A stretch of DNA of 64,000 bases from Rothia endophytica (GTDB lineage: Bacteria > Actinomycetota > Actinomycetes > Actinomycetales > Micrococcaceae): the NCBI RefSeq assembly GCF_928381505.1, contig NZ_CAKMSJ010000005.1, positions 124,001 to 188,000 on the forward strand, written 5' to 3'. This document shows, piece by piece, positions 19,041 through 28,668 of the stretch; positions within the stretch are counted from its first letter, which is position 1; each line of letters starts with the position of its first letter. The position numbers and the translations under genes are program-made. Below the pieces are notes generated by a model. The model did no database searches and was not told the DNA's origin. It was given only the letters and a program-made list of their open reading frames with translations.

Positions 19041-20642
19041 ATGACCGAAAACGCACACCCCAGCCAGACCACCAATCTGCCATCTGATGAGCAGCTCCGC
19101 CTCACCGTTGACCGGGTGCTGGGCAGGGCAGAAAGCAGCGGCAACGTGCTGGGCGAACGCGCTCGCGAGCTTTCAAACAACCAGAGCGAACACTCCTCCT
19201 ACGATGGTGAACAGCAGGATCTTGAAGAACGCCGGGCACTGCGCCGCGTTGCTGGCCTGTCGACCGAGCTTGAAGATGTCACTGAGGTCGAATACCGCCA
19301 GCTGCGCCTTGAACGCGTAGTGCTGGCAGGTGTCTGGAGCGAAGGAACCCTGGCTGAGGCGGAGAACTCTCTGCGGGAGCTGGCTGCGCTGGCTGAGACC
19401 GCTGGTTCTGAGGTTCTGGATGGTCTTGTACAACGCCGACTCAAGCCCGACCCCGGTACTTTCTTGGGCTCCGGTAAAGTGCTCGAACTCAAAGATATTG
19501 TTGAATCGACAGGTGCCGATACGGTGATTGTGGACGCCGAACTGGCACCCTCACAGCGTCGTGCTATCGAGGACATCGTCAAGGTTAAGGTCATTGATCG
19601 AACCGCTCTGATTCTGGATATCTTTGCTCAGCACGCAAAGTCCCGCGAAGGTAAAGCCCAGGTTGAGCTAGCCCAGCTTGAATACATGTTGCCGCGTCTG
19701 CGAGGTTGGGGTGCTTCCCTTTCTCGTCAGGCAGGTGGCCGTGCTGCCGGTGGTGAAGGTATTGGCTCGCGTGGGCCCGGTGAAACCAAGATTGAGCTGG
19801 ACCGCCGTCGACTGCGCGCCCGCATGGCTAAGCTCAAGCGCGAAATCGCTGCGATGGCACCGGCTCGCGAAACCAAGCGTCTTAACCGCAAGCGAAACCG
19901 AGTGCCCTCGGTGGCTATCGCCGGCTACACCAACGCCGGTAAATCCTCGCTCCTTAACCGCCTGACGGACGCCGGTGTACTGGTCGAAAACGCTCTCTTC
20001 GCCACCCTTGACCCCACCGTGCGTAAGGCGCAAACTCCAGATGGGGTTGGCTACACCCTCTCTGACACCGTAGGTTTCGTGCGCTCACTGCCCACTCAGC
20101 TGGTTGAGGCCTTCCGCTCCACCCTCGAAGAGGTGGCGTATGCTGATGTAATTGTCCACGTGGTCGATGTATCGCACCCTGACCCCGAGGGTCAGATTCA
20201 CTCGGTTCGTGAAGTCATTACAGAGGTTGAAGCTCAGAACATTCCTGAGATTATCGTGCTCAACAAGGTTGATGCTGCGGATCCCTACGTGGTTGAACGC
20301 CTGCGTCAGCGCGAACCCAACCACGTGGCGGTCTCTGCCCGTACCGGTGAAGGCATCGAGGAACTGCAGCAGAAAATTGCTGACACCATTCCTCGCCCCT
20401 CCATTGAACTCAATCTGCTGGTGCCCTATGCCCACGGTGAGATTGTTTCCCGCCTGCATCAGTGGGACGCGGAAATCCTGCGTACTGCCTTTGTCTCTGA
20501 TGGCACCTACGTTCAAGCGCTGGTGCGCGATGAGGTGGCCTCAGAACTATCGGAGTTCGTTCTAGACGATGAGCTTTATGAAATTCTGCAGCCCGAAATC
20601 GATGAGGCGGTGGCTGCTGGCGCCGTCGAAACCGTCCGCTAA
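19041..20642 (+). CDS. hflX: GTPase HflX
   Basis: HflX is a ribosome-associated GTPase linked to rescue or splitting of stalled 70S ribosomes. The 533-residue protein has the N-terminal HflX domain (PSQRRAIEDIVKVKVIDRTALILDIF pattern near residues 170-195, then a Gly-rich GGRAAGGEGIGSRGPGETK loop), and a G domain with G1 GYTNAGKSS, G3 DTVGF and G4 NKVD. The N-terminal ~60 residues are acidic and variable. Its stop overlaps the dinG start by one base, coupling the two genes. Confidence 0.95.
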   Translation: MTENAHPSQTTNLPSDEQLRLTVDRVLGRAESSGNVLGERARELSNNQSEHSSYDGEQQDLEERRALRRVAGLSTELEDVTEVEYRQLRLERVVLAGVWSEGTLAEAENSLRELAALAETAGSEVLDGLVQRRLKPDPGTFLGSGKVLELKDIVESTGADTVIVDAELAPSQRRAIEDIVKVKVIDRTALILDIFAQHAKSREGKAQVELAQLEYMLPRLRGWGASLSRQAGGRAAGGEGIGSRGPGETKIELDRRRLRARMAKLKREIAAMAPARETKRLNRKRNRVPSVAIAGYTNAGKSSLLNRLTDAGVLVENALFATLDPTVRKAQTPDGVGYTLSDTVGFVRSLPTQLVEAFRSTLEEVAYADVIVHVVDVSHPDPEGQIHSVREVITEVEAQNIPEIIVLNKVDAADPYVVERLRQREPNHVAVSARTGEGIEELQQKIADTIPRPSIELNLLVPYAHGEIVSRLHQWDAEILRTAFVSDGTYVQALVRDEVASELSEFVLDDELYEILQPEIDEAVAAGAVETVR

Positions 20643-22675
20643 TGAGTAAAACCGTCAGCGCACCCACCGGGCAGGAGTTAGAAACCCTGCCCGGTGCAAA
20701 ACCGGCTTTAGAACTTCTTGACACGGTGGTTGAGCGTAGCGGGGGCCAGAAACGGGATGGTCAGCGTACCATGGCAGCACACGTTGCCCGTTCGCTGGAT
20801 GCTGAAAAGCACCTGCTGGTTCAGGCTGGCACCGGCACCGGTAAGTCTCTGGGCTACCTGGTCCCTGCTATTGTTGCCGCCCAGCACAGCGAGAAACCCA
20901 TCATCGTTGCCACCGCCACCCTGGCGCTACAGTCCCAGATTGTTAACCGCGATATCCCACGCCTCCTCGAGGCGCTGGGGGACCAGCCCGAACACGAAAC
21001 TGATGTAGCCATTCTCAAGGGCCGGAACAACTATGCCTGCCTGCACAAGGTTGAAGGCGGCTACCCTGAGGATGACGGTGAAACCCTCTTTGAAATGGAT
21101 GCTGCTACCGGCGCTACCGGCAAACTGGGCGAGGAGATTCTTCGCCTGCGCTCCTGGGTGCAGACTACCGATACCGGCGACCGCGATGAGCTGCTTCCCG
21201 GCGTCAGTGACCGTGCCTGGCGGCAGGTTGCTGTAACAGCCTCGGAATGTCTGGGGCGTAAGTGCCCCCTCATTGAGGAATGCTTTAGCGAAAATGCCCG
21301 CACCCAGGCAGCCGATGCAGATATCGTCATCACCAACCACGCACTGTTGGCTATCAACGCCTTTGAGGGTGTCAATGTTCTGCCTGAACACGAGATCGTC
21401 ATTATCGACGAGGCCCACGAACTCGCGGACCGAGTGACCGGTGCGGTGACTGGTGGACTTTCACCGCTCATGGTCAGCAAAGTCGCTCGTAGCGTCCGCA
21501 AACACACCACCGCCGACCATAAGGCTCTAGAGCAGGCTGCTCTAAAGCTGGATGATGCTCTCAATGGTGTGCCCGCTGAACTGATGGCGAGGGGTCTGCC
21601 TGACCGTGTTGCTGCGGCAATGGAACAGGTACGAGATGCCGCTCGTTCTGCCCTCACCGATACCAAGTCTGGTGAAAAGGATTCAGATGCTGGACGGCAG
21701 ATGACGCGTGCCAGCCTCACCGAGGTGCACGATACCGCCGAGAAGATGCTGCAAGCAGACCCTCAGTACCAGGTGATTTGGGTATCCCGCCAGGGTTCGT
21801 GGGAACCGGGGCGTGGTTACGTGGCAGCGTCTGATGATGACCCTGCAACCCTCAACATCGCACCTATTTCTGTGGCGGGGTATCTGCGTGAGGGTCTCTT
21901 TGACGGCCGCACCGTGGTGCTCACCTCGGCAACACTGGCGCTGGGGGAGTCCTTTGAAGCAACAGCTGGCGCCCTGGGTCTGATGGGTTCAGGCGCACCA
22001 CGCTGGGATGCCATCGATGTAGGTTCACCCTTCAACTACCCTAAACAGGGCGTTCTCTACCTAGCATCAGATTTACCCAAGCCAGGACGCGGAGTATCAA
22101 CGGAACAGCTGGACCGAATCGTCGAGCTAGTGACCGCCTCGGGCGGCGGTGCGCTGGGCCTCTTTTCTTCTAAACGAGGTGCTGAACTTGCCGCCGAATA
22201 CGTTCGTGAGCGAACTGACCTCAATATCCTCTTACAGGGGGAATCATCCCTGCGTGCACTGGTTAAAGAATTTGGTGACGATACAAACTCCTGTCTCTTT
22301 GGCACCATGAGCCTGTGGCAGGGCGTGGACGTGCCGGGTGATTCCTGCCGACTGGTCATCATGGATCGCATCCCCTTCCCTCGGCCTGATGACCCGCTGT
22401 CACAAGCACGTTCGCGTGCTGTCGCCCAGAACGGTGGCAATGGCTTTATGGCGGTATCGGCCACTCACGCGGCTGTTCGTATGGCACAGGGCGCAGGTCG
22501 CCTGGTGCGCTCGGTCAACGACCGTGGCGTTGTTGCGGTTCTGGATTCAAGAATTGCTACCCAGCGGTACGGTAGCTACCTGGTGAAAACGTTGCCGCCT
22601 TTTTGGGCGACCCAAAATAAGGACGTCGTGCTTGGAGCTTTGGAGCGTCTGGCACAGACTGTCGAGAGCCCATAG
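20642..22675 (+). CDS. dinG: DinG-family ATP-dependent DNA helicase
   Basis: An XPD/DinG superfamily-2 helicase of 677 residues. Walker A is QAGTGTGKS, the DEAH box reads IIDEAHEL, and four cysteines (in NNYACLH, and the CLGRKCPLIEEC stretch) match the Fe-S domain. Helicase motifs V-VI appear as LWQGVDVPGD and QGAGRLVRS. Such helicases act on R-loops, G-quadruplexes or replication forks. It is fused translationally to hflX. I see no SOS box directly upstream even though lexA is the next gene, so damage control is not shown here. Confidence 0.92.
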   Translation: MSKTVSAPTGQELETLPGAKPALELLDTVVERSGGQKRDGQRTMAAHVARSLDAEKHLLVQAGTGTGKSLGYLVPAIVAAQHSEKPIIVATATLALQSQIVNRDIPRLLEALGDQPEHETDVAILKGRNNYACLHKVEGGYPEDDGETLFEMDAATGATGKLGEEILRLRSWVQTTDTGDRDELLPGVSDRAWRQVAVTASECLGRKCPLIEECFSENARTQAADADIVITNHALLAINAFEGVNVLPEHEIVIIDEAHELADRVTGAVTGGLSPLMVSKVARSVRKHTTADHKALEQAALKLDDALNGVPAELMARGLPDRVAAAMEQVRDAARSALTDTKSGEKDSDAGRQMTRASLTEVHDTAEKMLQADPQYQVIWVSRQGSWEPGRGYVAASDDDPATLNIAPISVAGYLREGLFDGRTVVLTSATLALGESFEATAGALGLMGSGAPRWDAIDVGSPFNYPKQGVLYLASDLPKPGRGVSTEQLDRIVELVTASGGGALGLFSSKRGAELAAEYVRERTDLNILLQGESSLRALVKEFGDDTNSCLFGTMSLWQGVDVPGDSCRLVIMDRIPFPRPDDPLSQARSRAVAQNGGNGFMAVSATHAAVRMAQGAGRLVRSVNDRGVVAVLDSRIATQRYGSYLVKTLPPFWATQNKDVVLGALERLAQTVESP

Positions 22676-22687
22676 GGGTAGAGATAA

Positions 22688-22726
22688 ATAAGGAGGGCTA
22701 GGTGAGCATGACCTAGCCCTCCTTAT
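22688..22726. terminator. Bidirectional terminator between dinG and lexA
   Basis: ATAAGGAGGGCTAGGT and ACCTAGCCCTCCTTAT form a perfect 16-bp stem with a 7-base loop between convergent genes; the AT ends act as short U tracts in both directions. Confidence 0.92.
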
Positions 22727-22746
22727 ATGAGGTGGTATTGAGCAAG

Positions 22747-23460
22747 TTAGAGGCTACGCAGAACCGAAACGACCTTACCCATGATGGTGGCTCGGTCACC
22801 CAGGATTGGTTCATACTGGGTGTTCTGGGGCAGAAGCCAGGTGTGACCATCACGCTGGCGGAAGGTTTTTACTGTGGCCTCGTCCTCTAAGAGTGCTGCA
22901 ACGATGTCGCCGTTTTGAGCGGTATTTTGGGTGCGGACCACGACCCAGTCACCGTCACAGATAGCGGCGTCAACCATAGAATCACCCTTGACCCTCAGCA
23001 TGAAGAGGTCACCGTTTCCCACCAGCTGGCGGGGCAGGGTCATAACATCCTCAATTGATTGCTCAGCGGCAATCGGAGAGCCAGCTGCGATGCGACCAAC
23101 CAGCGGCACCGTCGCTAAGTCTTCGCTGCTCTGTTCGAAGGTGGGCAGCAGGGGCAAACGAAGCACAGAGGTCTCTGCAGCTGGTTCCGCTTGCTCACCC
23201 TCACCAAGAATTTCGATAGCACGCGGTCGTTTGGGGTCACGGCGAATGTAGCCCATCTCTTCAAGACGGGTCAGCTGATGAGTCACCGAAGAAAGAGACG
23301 CTAAACCTACGAGGTCACCAATTTCGCGCATGGACGGCGGATAACCGTGCTCATCGATGGCCTCTGAAATTGCCTCAAGAATTTTTTTCTGGCGGGCGGT
23401 AAGCGGGCGAGACCCCTTATTTCTAGGGCTGGCCGGAGTGTGCTGAGTGCGTTCGCTCAC
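22747..23460 (-). CDS. lexA: SOS repressor LexA
   Basis: LexA represses the SOS regulon and self-cleaves when RecA filaments form. The N-terminal winged helix covers residues 21-85 ([19 protein letters not shown] recognition region). The cleavage site is Ala126-Gly127 in RIAAGSP, and the catalytic pair is Ser161 (KGDSM) and Lys198 (TVKTF). The 237-residue length is typical of actinobacteria. Several LexA-like boxes lie in the 219-base gap shared with the divergent LysM gene, so lexA is probably autoregulated. Confidence 0.97.
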   Translation of the reverse strand: MSERTQHTPASPRNKGSRPLTARQKKILEAISEAIDEHGYPPSMREIGDLVGLASLSSVTHQLTRLEEMGYIRRDPKRPRAIEILGEGEQAEPAAETSVLRLPLLPTFEQSSEDLATVPLVGRIAAGSPIAAEQSIEDVMTLPRQLVGNGDLFMLRVKGDSMVDAAICDGDWVVVRTQNTAQNGDIVAALLEDEATVKTFRQRDGHTWLLPQNTQYEPILGDRATIMGKVVSVLRSL

Positions 23461-23553
23461 GGTGTGCTCGTCTCTGTTGGTCCTAAAATGTCAGCCACCC
23501 GTTGTCTACTGAGTTAGGTGGTCTTCTAAGACTATGCCACCAAAACAGTTTAT

Positions 23554-23569
23554 TCAAACATTTGTTCTA
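23554..23569. promoter_or_regulatory. LexA box, lexA side
   Basis: TCAAACATTTGTTCTA matches TCGAAC-N4-GTTCGA at 10 of 12 defined positions, in the lexA/LysM-gene divergent region. Confidence 0.75.
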
Positions 23570-23622
23570 ATTTTTCTCGACTATGTTCGATTTTTCTGAT
23601 AGAACATAAGTACTAGATTTTT

Positions 23623-23638
23623 TAGAACATTCATTCGA
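23623..23638. promoter_or_regulatory. LexA box, LysM-gene side
   Basis: TAGAACATTCATTCGA matches the SOS consensus at 10 of 12 defined positions and lies 42 bases before the LysM gene start. A weaker copy, TAGAACATAAGTACTA, is at 23600-23615. A run of sites suggests tight, possibly staged, control. Confidence 0.72.
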
Positions 23639-23679
23639 CCGGTGGTTGAATGTTTGAGCAGTCGTTAGGAGAAGGACAC

Positions 23680-24291
23680 ATGAGCGCTATCGCCCTACCG
23701 GATTTTATGGCTCCCGCTTCCGTGAAGAAGCCCCTCACCTCATTGCAGGCACAGGCTGACGCCGGCCAGCGTTCAGGTTCAAAGGCTAACTCAACTTTCT
23801 CTTCACCCCAGTATCGTATTCGTACCGTTGAGCCTGGAACTTTTAGGAGACAACACAGCGCTGGTGCAGCTGTAGCTAGGCCCGCTCAGCAGGGTCAGCT
23901 CCTCACCGCAGCTTCTGCGTCTCAGGCTCCTCAGAACATCAGCAAACAGAAAAAGCATGGATTTCTGGGAGGGGCAGTGCGTCTTACTCGTAAAGGCCGC
24001 TTGGTTTTCCGTGGCATCCCTGCACTAACCCTTGCTGTACTCGTTGTGTTGGGGGCCTTGGCCTTCATGAGCCCGGGCGAAGCGAAGAGCTCGACCTCCG
24101 ACATGGCAACCCAGGTGAGTTCAACCATGACGGTGATGCACGGTGACTCACTCTGGTCCATTGCTGCTAAAGTTGCCCCGGGGCAGGACAACCGAGACGT
24201 CATTAACCACATCATGCAGATTAATGATTTGAGTACTGCCCGGGTTGAGCCTGGTCAGGTGCTTGAGGTGCCGGTCTACACTTCGAAATAA
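23680..24291 (+). CDS. LysM membrane protein, probable SOS-induced cell division inhibitor
   Basis: A 203-residue protein with a basic, disordered N-terminus, one membrane segment (about residues 113-132, PALTLAVLVVLGALAFM) and a C-terminal LysM peptidoglycan-binding domain (MHGDSLWSIAAKVAPGQ ... VEPGQVLEVPV). Its position, divergent from lexA behind LexA boxes, is that of Bacillus YneA and mycobacterial Rv2719c, which delay division during DNA damage. The ATG at 23680 follows TTAGGAGAAGG; an ATG at 23650 lies farther upstream. The division role is inferred from location and architecture, not from close sequence identity. Confidence 0.8.
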   Translation: MSAIALPDFMAPASVKKPLTSLQAQADAGQRSGSKANSTFSSPQYRIRTVEPGTFRRQHSAGAAVARPAQQGQLLTAASASQAPQNISKQKKHGFLGGAVRLTRKGRLVFRGIPALTLAVLVVLGALAFMSPGEAKSSTSDMATQVSSTMTVMHGDSLWSIAAKVAPGQDNRDVINHIMQINDLSTARVEPGQVLEVPVYTSK

Positions 24292-24328
24292 AATGTTCGA
24301 TATGAGCTAGCGCGGCTAGACTGGTGGG

Positions 24329-25438
24329 GTGACTAATTCTATGGATTCTCTCTCTGACCTCCCGTTGCGCGATGATTTGCGGGGCCGTTCGCCCTACGGC
24401 GCGCCCATGATAGATGTGCCCGTGACGCTCAACGTTAACGAGAATACACACTCTATGCCCGCTGAGGTTGTAGAGGCGATTATTCGCGATGTAGCTGCCG
24501 CAGCTCTTACGCTCAACCGCTACCCCGATCGCGAATTTTCTGTTTTGCGGCAGGAATTAGCAACCTATCTTGGTCACGGTCTGACCGCAGAGAATCTTTG
24601 GGCAGCAAATGGCTCCAACGAGATTCTGCAGCAAATCATGCAGGTCTTTGGTGGCCCCGGCCGAAGCGTCATGAGCTTTGTGCCCACCTACTCTATGTAT
24701 CCCCTCCTCGCGGACGGCACCAACACCACCTTTATTGCTGGCTACCGTGCAGAAGACTATTCCCTGTCCATCGAGTCGGCCCTTGCTCAGATTCGGGAGC
24801 ACCGCCCCAATATCGTCATTCTGTGCTCACCCAACAACCCCACCGGTACCGGCCTTGACCTGGCCGTGATCGAGGCTGTTTATGAGGCAGTTGCAGCTGA
24901 TAACGGCATTGTAGTGGTCGATGAGGCCTACGCTGAATTTGCCCAAGACCGCTCCCAAAATGCCCTGACACTACTCCCTGGGCGTCCCAACCTGATTGTT
25001 ACTCGAACCATGAGCAAGGCCTTTGCCCTTGCGGGAGCTCGCCTTGGTTATTTCGCAGCGGCCCCCACTGTCTGCGACGCCGTCCGCCTGGTTCGCCTGC
25101 CATACCATCTTTCGGCAGTCACCCAGGCGACCGCTGTAGCTGCCCTTCGCCACCGCCAGCAACTCCTGGCTAATGTCGATGATATTCGGGCGCAGCGCGA
25201 TCGCATCGTAGATCATCTGACCGGCTTGGGCCTCAAGCCTGCGGTATCAGACTCAAACTTTGTCTTTTTCGGAGGCCTGAAGGACGAGAAAGCGGCCTGG
25301 CAATACTTACTGGATGCCGGCGTCCTGGTCCGCGATAACGGTATACCCGGCTACTTGCGAGTCACCGCCGGAACAGAGGCAGAAACCAGTGCATTCTTAG
25401 AGCATATGACGGCCTACATCGAGACATTCGAGCGATAA
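24329..25438 (+). CDS. hisC: Histidinol-phosphate aminotransferase
   Basis: HisC is the PLP aminotransferase converting imidazole-acetol phosphate to histidinol phosphate. Marks are NVNENTH near the N-terminus, CSPNNPTG, VVDEAYAEF and the PLP-lysine stretch TRTMSKAFALAGARLGY; 369 residues is normal. The start is GTG at 24329, only 37 bases after the LysM gene. It heads the hisC-hisB-hisH-(small)-priA run. hisD, which often precedes hisC in related genomes, is not present here. Confidence 0.95.
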   Translation: MTNSMDSLSDLPLRDDLRGRSPYGAPMIDVPVTLNVNENTHSMPAEVVEAIIRDVAAAALTLNRYPDREFSVLRQELATYLGHGLTAENLWAANGSNEILQQIMQVFGGPGRSVMSFVPTYSMYPLLADGTNTTFIAGYRAEDYSLSIESALAQIREHRPNIVILCSPNNPTGTGLDLAVIEAVYEAVAADNGIVVVDEAYAEFAQDRSQNALTLLPGRPNLIVTRTMSKAFALAGARLGYFAAAPTVCDAVRLVRLPYHLSAVTQATAVAALRHRQQLLANVDDIRAQRDRIVDHLTGLGLKPAVSDSNFVFFGGLKDEKAAWQYLLDAGVLVRDNGIPGYLRVTAGTEAETSAFLEHMTAYIETFER

Positions 25439-25471
25439 TTTTTCTTGACCACACCATATATTGAGGTAGAC

Positions 25472-26104
25472 ATGGCAGTACCCCACGAAACATCAACTGG
25501 CCTAGGCCCCCGCATCGCAAAGATGGAGCGCACAACAAGCGAGTCATCGGTCAGCGTGGAAATCAATCTGGACGGCACCGGAGTGTCAAACATCGACACC
25601 GGCGTACCTTTCTATGACCATATGCTGACCGCGCTCTCTAAGCACTCACTCATTGATATGACCATCAAGTGCTCGGGGGACACCCACATCGATGTGCACC
25701 ATACCGTAGAGGACACCGGCATCGTGCTGGGCGAGGTTCTTCGTCAAGCACTGGGCGATAAGGCCGGCATTCGCCGCTTTGGTACCGCAACGGTGCCCCT
25801 GGATGAAGCCCTGGCGTCGGCGGTTGTTGATATCTCAGGCCGCCCCTACCTGGTGCACACCGGTGAACCTGCCGGGTTCGAGTTCCACCTCATCGGTGGG
25901 CACTTTACCGGTTCGATGGTGCGTCATGTATTTGAAGCTTTTGCTTACCATGCCGGTATTTGCCTTCACATCAACCTGCTGGGTGGCCGCGATCCCCACC
26001 ACATCGCTGAAGCTGAGTTCAAGGCACTGGCACGGGCCCTACGTCAGGCAGTAGAACCAGATCCCCGCCACGCAGGTATCCCTTCCACTAAGGGAGCCCT
26101 CTAA
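25472..26104 (+). CDS. hisB: Imidazoleglycerol-phosphate dehydratase
   Basis: HisB dehydrates imidazole-glycerol phosphate to imidazole-acetol phosphate with a di-manganese site. The metal-binding histidine clusters are [24 protein letters not shown] and [12 protein letters not shown]. The protein is the monofunctional type without a histidinol-phosphatase domain. The ATG at 25472 follows GAGGTAGA and gives 210 residues; a TTG at 25445 in the same frame is less likely. The stop is directly abutted by the hisH ATG. Confidence 0.95.
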   Translation: MAVPHETSTGLGPRIAKMERTTSESSVSVEINLDGTGVSNIDTGVPFYDHMLTALSKHSLIDMTIKCSGDTHIDVHHTVEDTGIVLGEVLRQALGDKAGIRRFGTATVPLDEALASAVVDISGRPYLVHTGEPAGFEFHLIGGHFTGSMVRHVFEAFAYHAGICLHINLLGGRDPHHIAEAEFKALARALRQAVEPDPRHAGIPSTKGAL

Positions 26105-26785
26105 ATGACAGAGCCCCAACAGAAACCTTTAGTTGTCGTTCTGGATTATGGCGCGGGAAACGTCCGTTCAGCGGTTCGTGCCCTTGAGGAAGCCGGAGCA
26201 GAAGTGCTCCTGTCACGTCGCGAGACAGATGTGCTGGGCGCTGATGGTCTGGTGGTGCCCGGGGTTGGTGCTTTCAAGGCCGTGATGGACGGTCTCAAGC
26301 AAGCAGATACTATCCGAATGATCGGACGTCGCGTGGCTGGTGGGCGCCCAGTTCTGGGTATCTGCGTTGGTCTTCAGGTGATGTTTGAGCACGGCGTTGA
26401 ACACGGTATTGACACCGAAGGTTTGGGTGAGTGGCCCGGAACCGTCGAAAAGCTCCAAGCTGATGTGGTGCCCCACATGGGCTGGAATACGGTGCGCCCG
26501 CCGGCTAACTCCCGCCTCTTTGCTGGGATCGAAGACGAGCGCTTCTATTTCGTGCACTCCTACGGCGTGCAGACCTGGGACTTTGACCAGAACATCGAAT
26601 CTATGGTGCCCCCTCAGGTCACCTGGTCCCATCACGGAAGCGACTTCATCGCCGCCGTCGAAAATGGGCCTTTATCGGCGACCCAATTCCACCCCGAAAA
26701 ATCAGGGGAAGCAGGTATTAAGCTCTTGCGTAACTGGTTGAACACCCTGCCGGTGACCGGCCGTATCACAGTGCAGGAGGCCTAA
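26105..26785 (+). CDS. hisH: Imidazole glycerol phosphate synthase, glutaminase subunit
   Basis: HisH supplies ammonia from glutamine to HisF for making imidazole-glycerol phosphate and AICAR. The class I glutaminase nucleophile is Cys87 in GICVGLQ, and the His-Glu pair is in QFHPEKSG near residue 203. DYGAGNVRS and the PGVGAF oxyanion strand are also present. It starts immediately after hisB and ends one base before the small membrane gene. The partner hisF is not in this window. Confidence 0.96.
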   Translation: MTEPQQKPLVVVLDYGAGNVRSAVRALEEAGAEVLLSRRETDVLGADGLVVPGVGAFKAVMDGLKQADTIRMIGRRVAGGRPVLGICVGLQVMFEHGVEHGIDTEGLGEWPGTVEKLQADVVPHMGWNTVRPPANSRLFAGIEDERFYFVHSYGVQTWDFDQNIESMVPPQVTWSHHGSDFIAAVENGPLSATQFHPEKSGEAGIKLLRNWLNTLPVTGRITVQEA

Positions 26786-26956
26786 ATGTCCGCTTCTACC
26801 TCAGGCCTGCTGCTGATGACCATTGGCATGATGTTTATAGGCGGTGCCTACTCTTTTTACCGACAGAAAATTACCTGGATAGCCCAGCTTATTTTGCTGC
26901 TGGTAGGGCTCGGCTTCGCGGGCTACGGCCTATACATTGTGCTCAACTACGGGTAA
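26786..26956 (+). CDS. Small two-helix membrane protein in the his operon
   Basis: A 56-codon frame read directly from the DNA between hisH and priA. The ATG immediately follows the hisH stop, with the sequence GCAGGAGGCC as ribosome-binding site inside hisH. Two hydrophobic helices (about residues 7-22, LLLMTIGMMFIGGAYSF, and 31-53, WIAQLILLLVGLGFAGYG) are joined by a short basic turn, YRQKIT. No known domain is recognised. Tight packing in the operon, a good ribosome-binding site and a membrane-like composition support it as a real gene. Confidence 0.75.
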   Translation: MSASTSGLLLMTIGMMFIGGAYSFYRQKITWIAQLILLLVGLGFAGYGLYIVLNYG

Positions 26957-26980
26957 AAAACCTCATTTTTAGGAGAAACT

Positions 26981-27712
26981 ATGACTGAACGACTTGAACT
27001 ATTGCCCGCAGTAGACGTTGCCGATGGTCAGGCTGTGCGCCTGGTCCAGGGTGAGGCTGGCTCTGAAACCAGCTACGGCAGCCCCCTCGAAGCGGCCCTC
27101 GAATGGCAGAACGCCGGCGCAGAATGGTTGCACCTCGTTGACCTGGACGCCGCATTTGGCCGCGGTGACAACATTGACATTCTGGCTGAAGTGGCCCAGG
27201 AGCTAACCATCAAGGTTGAGATGTCCGGTGGTATTCGCGACGACGCTTCTTTGGAGCGTGCGCTCTCCCTCAACCCTGCTCGCATTAACCTGGGCACCGC
27301 CGCACTGGAAAACCCCGACTGGACCCGTAAAGTCATCGCTGAACACGGGGATGTCATCGCAGTTGGGCTGGACGTCCGCGGGGATGTTCTTGCTGCTCGC
27401 GGCTGGACTAAAGAGGGCGGCAACCTCTGGGAGGTGCTTGACCGCCTGAATGAAGACGGGTGCGCCCGCTACGTAGTTACCGATGTTACCAAGGATGGCA
27501 CCCTGCAGGGCCCCAACCTGGAACTGCTGCGCAAGGTTGCTGAACGCACCGATAAACCGGTAGTTGCCTCCGGTGGTATCGCTACCCTGGACGACATTGC
27601 TGCTCTGCGCACCATGGTTCCCCACGGCGTTGAAGGTGCCATCACCGGTAAGGCCCTCTACGCAGGCAAGTTCACCCTGCAGCAGGCACTTGATGTAGCA
27701 GGCCGCCCCTAA
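26981..27712 (+). CDS. priA: Phosphoribosyl isomerase A (HisA/TrpF bifunctional type)
   Basis: A 243-residue TIM-barrel isomerase. In actinobacteria this PriA enzyme serves both histidine (ProFAR isomerase) and tryptophan (PRA isomerase) synthesis because trpF is absent. Typical features are [18 protein letters not shown] with the catalytic Asp near residue 11, the [11 protein letters not shown] strand, the VEMSGGIRD phosphate loop, and the second catalytic Asp in [14 protein letters not shown] near residue 170. AGGAGAAACT precedes the ATG. Bifunctionality is inferred from phylum; no trpF is visible here to test it. Confidence 0.92.
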   Translation: MTERLELLPAVDVADGQAVRLVQGEAGSETSYGSPLEAALEWQNAGAEWLHLVDLDAAFGRGDNIDILAEVAQELTIKVEMSGGIRDDASLERALSLNPARINLGTAALENPDWTRKVIAEHGDVIAVGLDVRGDVLAARGWTKEGGNLWEVLDRLNEDGCARYVVTDVTKDGTLQGPNLELLRKVAERTDKPVVASGGIATLDDIAALRTMVPHGVEGAITGKALYAGKFTLQQALDVAGRP

Positions 27713-28626
27713 TGACCGACTTCTCGGACCGAGTGCACCGTGCCCATACCCACGGGCACGGTGTCGGCGGTGGAGCTAAACGCGACCTGCCTGCCCACAT
27801 CGCCGCACAACTGGCCAGTGCCGGGCAGAAAACTGACACCGGCGGGCAGCCCTGGGAAGGGCGAAACCTTGCTGAGGGCACCAGCCACACTCACCAGTAC
27901 CCGGGCGACCAGGGTACGACTGACCCAGCTCTGCAACAGGTATTTGACGCTTTTGTTGCCGGCGAGGTTGATGAAGCTGCAGTGGTCGATGCCCTGCGCA
28001 ACGTGCGTATTTTCGCCCCCGTCGTAGCCCAGCTCTCCCAGGCAGAAATCACCGAAGCTGGGTTAGTCTCAGATAAAGAATCAGATATGGCTCTGGTTAG
28101 TATTCAGGCTCCGGACGGCCGTAAGGCGTTACCCATCTTTACAGCGGTGGACGCTTTGACCGGCTGGCACGATTTAGCTCGACCCGTTGCTGCAGATATG
28201 CGCAAAACGGCCCTGTCAGCGGTGGAAGACGAAAACCAGCTGATTGTTATCAATCCCGGTCAAAACCTGACTTTTGTACTGCGCCGCCCGGCCTTCTGGG
28301 CCATCGCTAAAGGTCAGGAATGGGTGCCCTCCTACCGCAACCCGCAGGTAGCCCAGGCACTCCAGGACATCGCTGCCCCTATCCCCTCAGTGACTGCTGT
28401 TGAGGCAGCTCCGGGCCAGGGAGTCTATAGCCGCACAGCAGACGGCACAGTGCTCGCAGGCGGCGGTCACGGGCCCGAATTAAAAATTACCCTGCGCCTA
28501 GCACCGGGTCTTACACAAGACCAGCTCAACCACACCGTGCAGACCTTCCAGCAGGGGCTGGCCATCAACCCGGTCATCTCTGAGCTGGTTGACTCCGTGC
28601 AAATCTCCCTAGCGGCTGCCTCATAG
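27712..28626 (+). CDS. SseB-family N-terminal domain protein
   Basis: A 304-residue soluble protein with an SseB-like core (about residues 70-190: DPALQQVFDAFVAGEVDEAAV, then LVSIQAPDGRKALPIFTAVDALTGW). The first 65 residues are polar and His/Gly-rich. The SseB fold is widespread in actinobacteria; its function is not established. The ATG shares one base with the priA stop, so it is coupled to the his operon, as in related genomes. Structured repeat copy A follows the stop. Confidence 0.8.
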   Translation: MTDFSDRVHRAHTHGHGVGGGAKRDLPAHIAAQLASAGQKTDTGGQPWEGRNLAEGTSHTHQYPGDQGTTDPALQQVFDAFVAGEVDEAAVVDALRNVRIFAPVVAQLSQAEITEAGLVSDKESDMALVSIQAPDGRKALPIFTAVDALTGWHDLARPVAADMRKTALSAVEDENQLIVINPGQNLTFVLRRPAFWAIAKGQEWVPSYRNPQVAQALQDIAAPIPSVTAVEAAPGQGVYSRTADGTVLAGGGHGPELKITLRLAPGLTQDQLNHTVQTFQQGLAINPVISELVDSVQISLAAAS

Positions 28627-28668
28627 CTAGGGACGAAAGGACGATACCGGCACAAGCTATGCAGAGCT

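Noticed and set aside
24282-24303. SOS box across the LysM gene stop (TCGAAA ... GTTCGA)
   Set aside because: The half-sites are six bases apart instead of four and lie at the end of a gene.
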